A stretch of DNA of 15,423 bases from an uncultured Prevotella sp. (lineage in GTDB: Bacteria; Bacteroidota; Bacteroidia; Bacteroidales; Bacteroidaceae): assembly GCA_900553285.1 (NCBI GenBank), contig USCX01000023.1, forward strand, positions 1-15,423, in the 5' to 3' direction. How positions within the stretch are numbered: position 1 is the stretch's first letter; the number at the start of each line of letters is the position of its first letter. The notes beneath the pieces were generated by a model. It was given only the letters and a program-made list of their open reading frames with translations, did no database searches and was not told the origin of the DNA. Positions 14,703-15,423 of this stretch are shown here, piece by piece. The position numbers and the translations under genes are program-made.

Positions 14703-14724
14703 CCTAAGGCAGGCGGCGGGCCGC

Positions 14725-15165
14725 TTATTCTTTTAAGAGTTTGTCGAGAAAGGCATCGAGGTCCTTGTCCATGTCTTTCATCAAGTTGCAATCAATCAGG
14801 AGCGTGTTGTCGTCGACGAGATGGAGGTCCGCGATGGCCTCCCGGTCGTCGTCGAGGAGGACGAACGAATAAGGTTTCAGGATGTTCAGGTTGTCGAGCG
14901 TGTCGTGGAGTTCGGCGATAGCCTGTTTGAGAATGGGCTGGATGGCGTCATAGAAGTCGTCGTCCTTGTTGTCAATCCATTCCTCAACCACGCAGCGCGT
15001 AAGCTCGGTGTCGTCGTCGTTGAAGATGCGGATCTCTCCGCTTTCCTGCTTCACTTGGATGAGGATGTCGGTCAGGGGGGCCTGTTCCTCGGCGGTGGGG
15101 AACTTGGTGGCTAACTTTCGCAGTACGCGTTTGATTTGTTGCAGAATTTGGGGCGTTGCTTCCAT
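14725..15165 (-). CDS. Small acidic protein of unknown function
   Basis: A 146-residue, strongly acidic protein on the minus strand, convergent with ugd. No known domain is recognised. The N-terminal third is helical and mildly basic (QILQQIKRVLRKLATKFPT). It is followed by a strand-like QESGEIRIF, a run of Asp, TRCVVEEWID, a helical PILKQAIAELHDTLDNL, strands YSFVLLDDD and NTLLIDCNLM, and a final acidic helix ending in DAFLDKLLKE. There is no signal peptide or membrane helix, so it is probably cytoplasmic. Similar short acidic proteins seem to occur in other Bacteroidales, but that is memory, not a search. Codon use resembles the neighbours, so it does not look recently acquired. It probably has its own promoter at 15317-15324 and a 5' leader of about 145 bases. 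Confidence 0.75.
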   Translation of the reverse strand: MEATPQILQQIKRVLRKLATKFPTAEEQAPLTDILIQVKQESGEIRIFNDDDTELTRCVVEEWIDNKDDDFYDAIQPILKQAIAELHDTLDNLNILKPYSFVLLDDDREAIADLHLVDDNTLLIDCNLMKDMDKDLDAFLDKLLKE

Positions 15166-15260
15166 GTCCGGTGTGTGTTTATGCAGTCATTGGGTCGTTG
15201 TGGCGTGTTGTGGCCGTCGGGCATCGGCGGGTGGGGAGGGCGATAGGCTGGCGTTGAGGT

Positions 15261-15306
15261 GCGGGACGGCTTGTTGCGCGCCGGAGCGCTCCGGGCCGCA
15301 TCCCGC
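15261..15306 (-). promoter_or_regulatory. Long GC-rich hairpin in the leader of the acidic-protein gene
   Basis: GCGGGA (15261-15266) pairs with TCCCGC (15301-15306). CGGC (15267-15270) pairs with GCCG (15295-15298). In the middle lies the perfect palindrome CCGGAGCGCTCCGG (15281-15294). In the minus-strand transcript this would form a stable hairpin almost at the 5' end. The effect (stability, translation or nothing) is unknown. Confidence 0.5.
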
Positions 15307-15316
15307 CTTCGTGGAG

Positions 15317-15324
15317 CAAAGATA
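15317..15324 (-). promoter_or_regulatory. -7 box for the minus-strand acidic-protein gene
   Basis: CAAAGATA on the plus strand reads TATCTTTG on the minus strand, matching TAnnTTTG. The transcription start would lie near 15311. No good -33 box is seen about 20 bases further out. Confidence 0.5.
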
Positions 15325-15378
15325 CGGATAATTTGTCACACCGGGTCTTATTCTCCCCTTATTTACGGCGCTGAGGCT

Positions 15379-15399
15379 GCGGACGGCCCTGTCCGCTTT
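15379..15399 (+). terminator. Possible short hairpin terminator near the window edge
   Basis: GCGGAC (15379-15384) pairs with GTCCGC (15391-15396) and is followed by TTT. No plus-strand gene ends just upstream, so the role is doubtful. Confidence 0.25.
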
Positions 15400-15423
15400 G
15401 TGGCGGGGCCGGTTCAGGGCACC

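Overview
The window comes from a chromosome of the phylum Bacteroidetes (Bacteroidota), most likely order Bacteroidales. The evidence is: TAnnTTTG-type -7 promoter boxes; general scarcity of Shine-Dalgarno sequences; an lptE / TPR-like / secG cluster led by a sigma-54-type activator, a layout known from Bacteroidales; and protein flavours typical of the group. I cannot fix genus or species. Most of the DNA is GC-rich core genome. One AT-richer, decayed stretch (about 3282-4843) stands out.

Layout. (1) 41-2800, + strand: ffh (SRP GTPase), folD (one-carbon folate enzyme) and a small ArsC/Spx-family thioredoxin-fold protein. (2) 2845-3030: a tRNA-His(GTG) gene with its own promoter and terminator. 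(3) 3031-4843: a degenerate island. It holds the wreck of a type III-like restriction-modification pair: a mod methyltransferase pseudogene with several one-base frameshifts, a stop and a ruined DPPY motif, then a res helicase/nuclease pseudogene with internal deletions. (4) 5002-9995, + strand: a compact five-gene run of polyprenol-phosphate mannosyltransferase-like GT2, dihydroorotase, a stand-alone MetH reactivation-domain protein, a membrane-anchored metallophosphoesterase and a PlsC-type acyltransferase. Spacing ranges from 4-base overlaps to a 56-base gap. (5) 9996-10229: a GC-rich, hairpin-rich spacer ending in a promoter. (6) 10230-13123, + strand: sigma-54-type activator, LptE-like lipoprotein, TPR-like protein and SecG, all overlapping or closely spaced. 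(7) 13252-14565: UDP-glucose 6-dehydrogenase, followed by strong hairpin terminators. (8) 14725-15165, - strand: a small acidic protein of unknown function with a long leader that can form a hairpin.

How the genes fit together. Much of the window serves the envelope. Ffh and SecG act in protein export, LptE in LPS transport, PlsC in phospholipid synthesis, the GT2 enzyme probably makes a lipid-linked mannose donor, and Ugd makes UDP-glucuronate for surface glycans. FolD and the MetH reactivation protein both bear on the folate/methionine cycle, and dihydroorotase makes pyrimidines. Nothing here looks like a wholly new system. The most informative items are the restriction-modification fossil beside tRNA-His, the detached MetH reactivation domain, the regulator coupled to lptE, and several structured non-coding segments.
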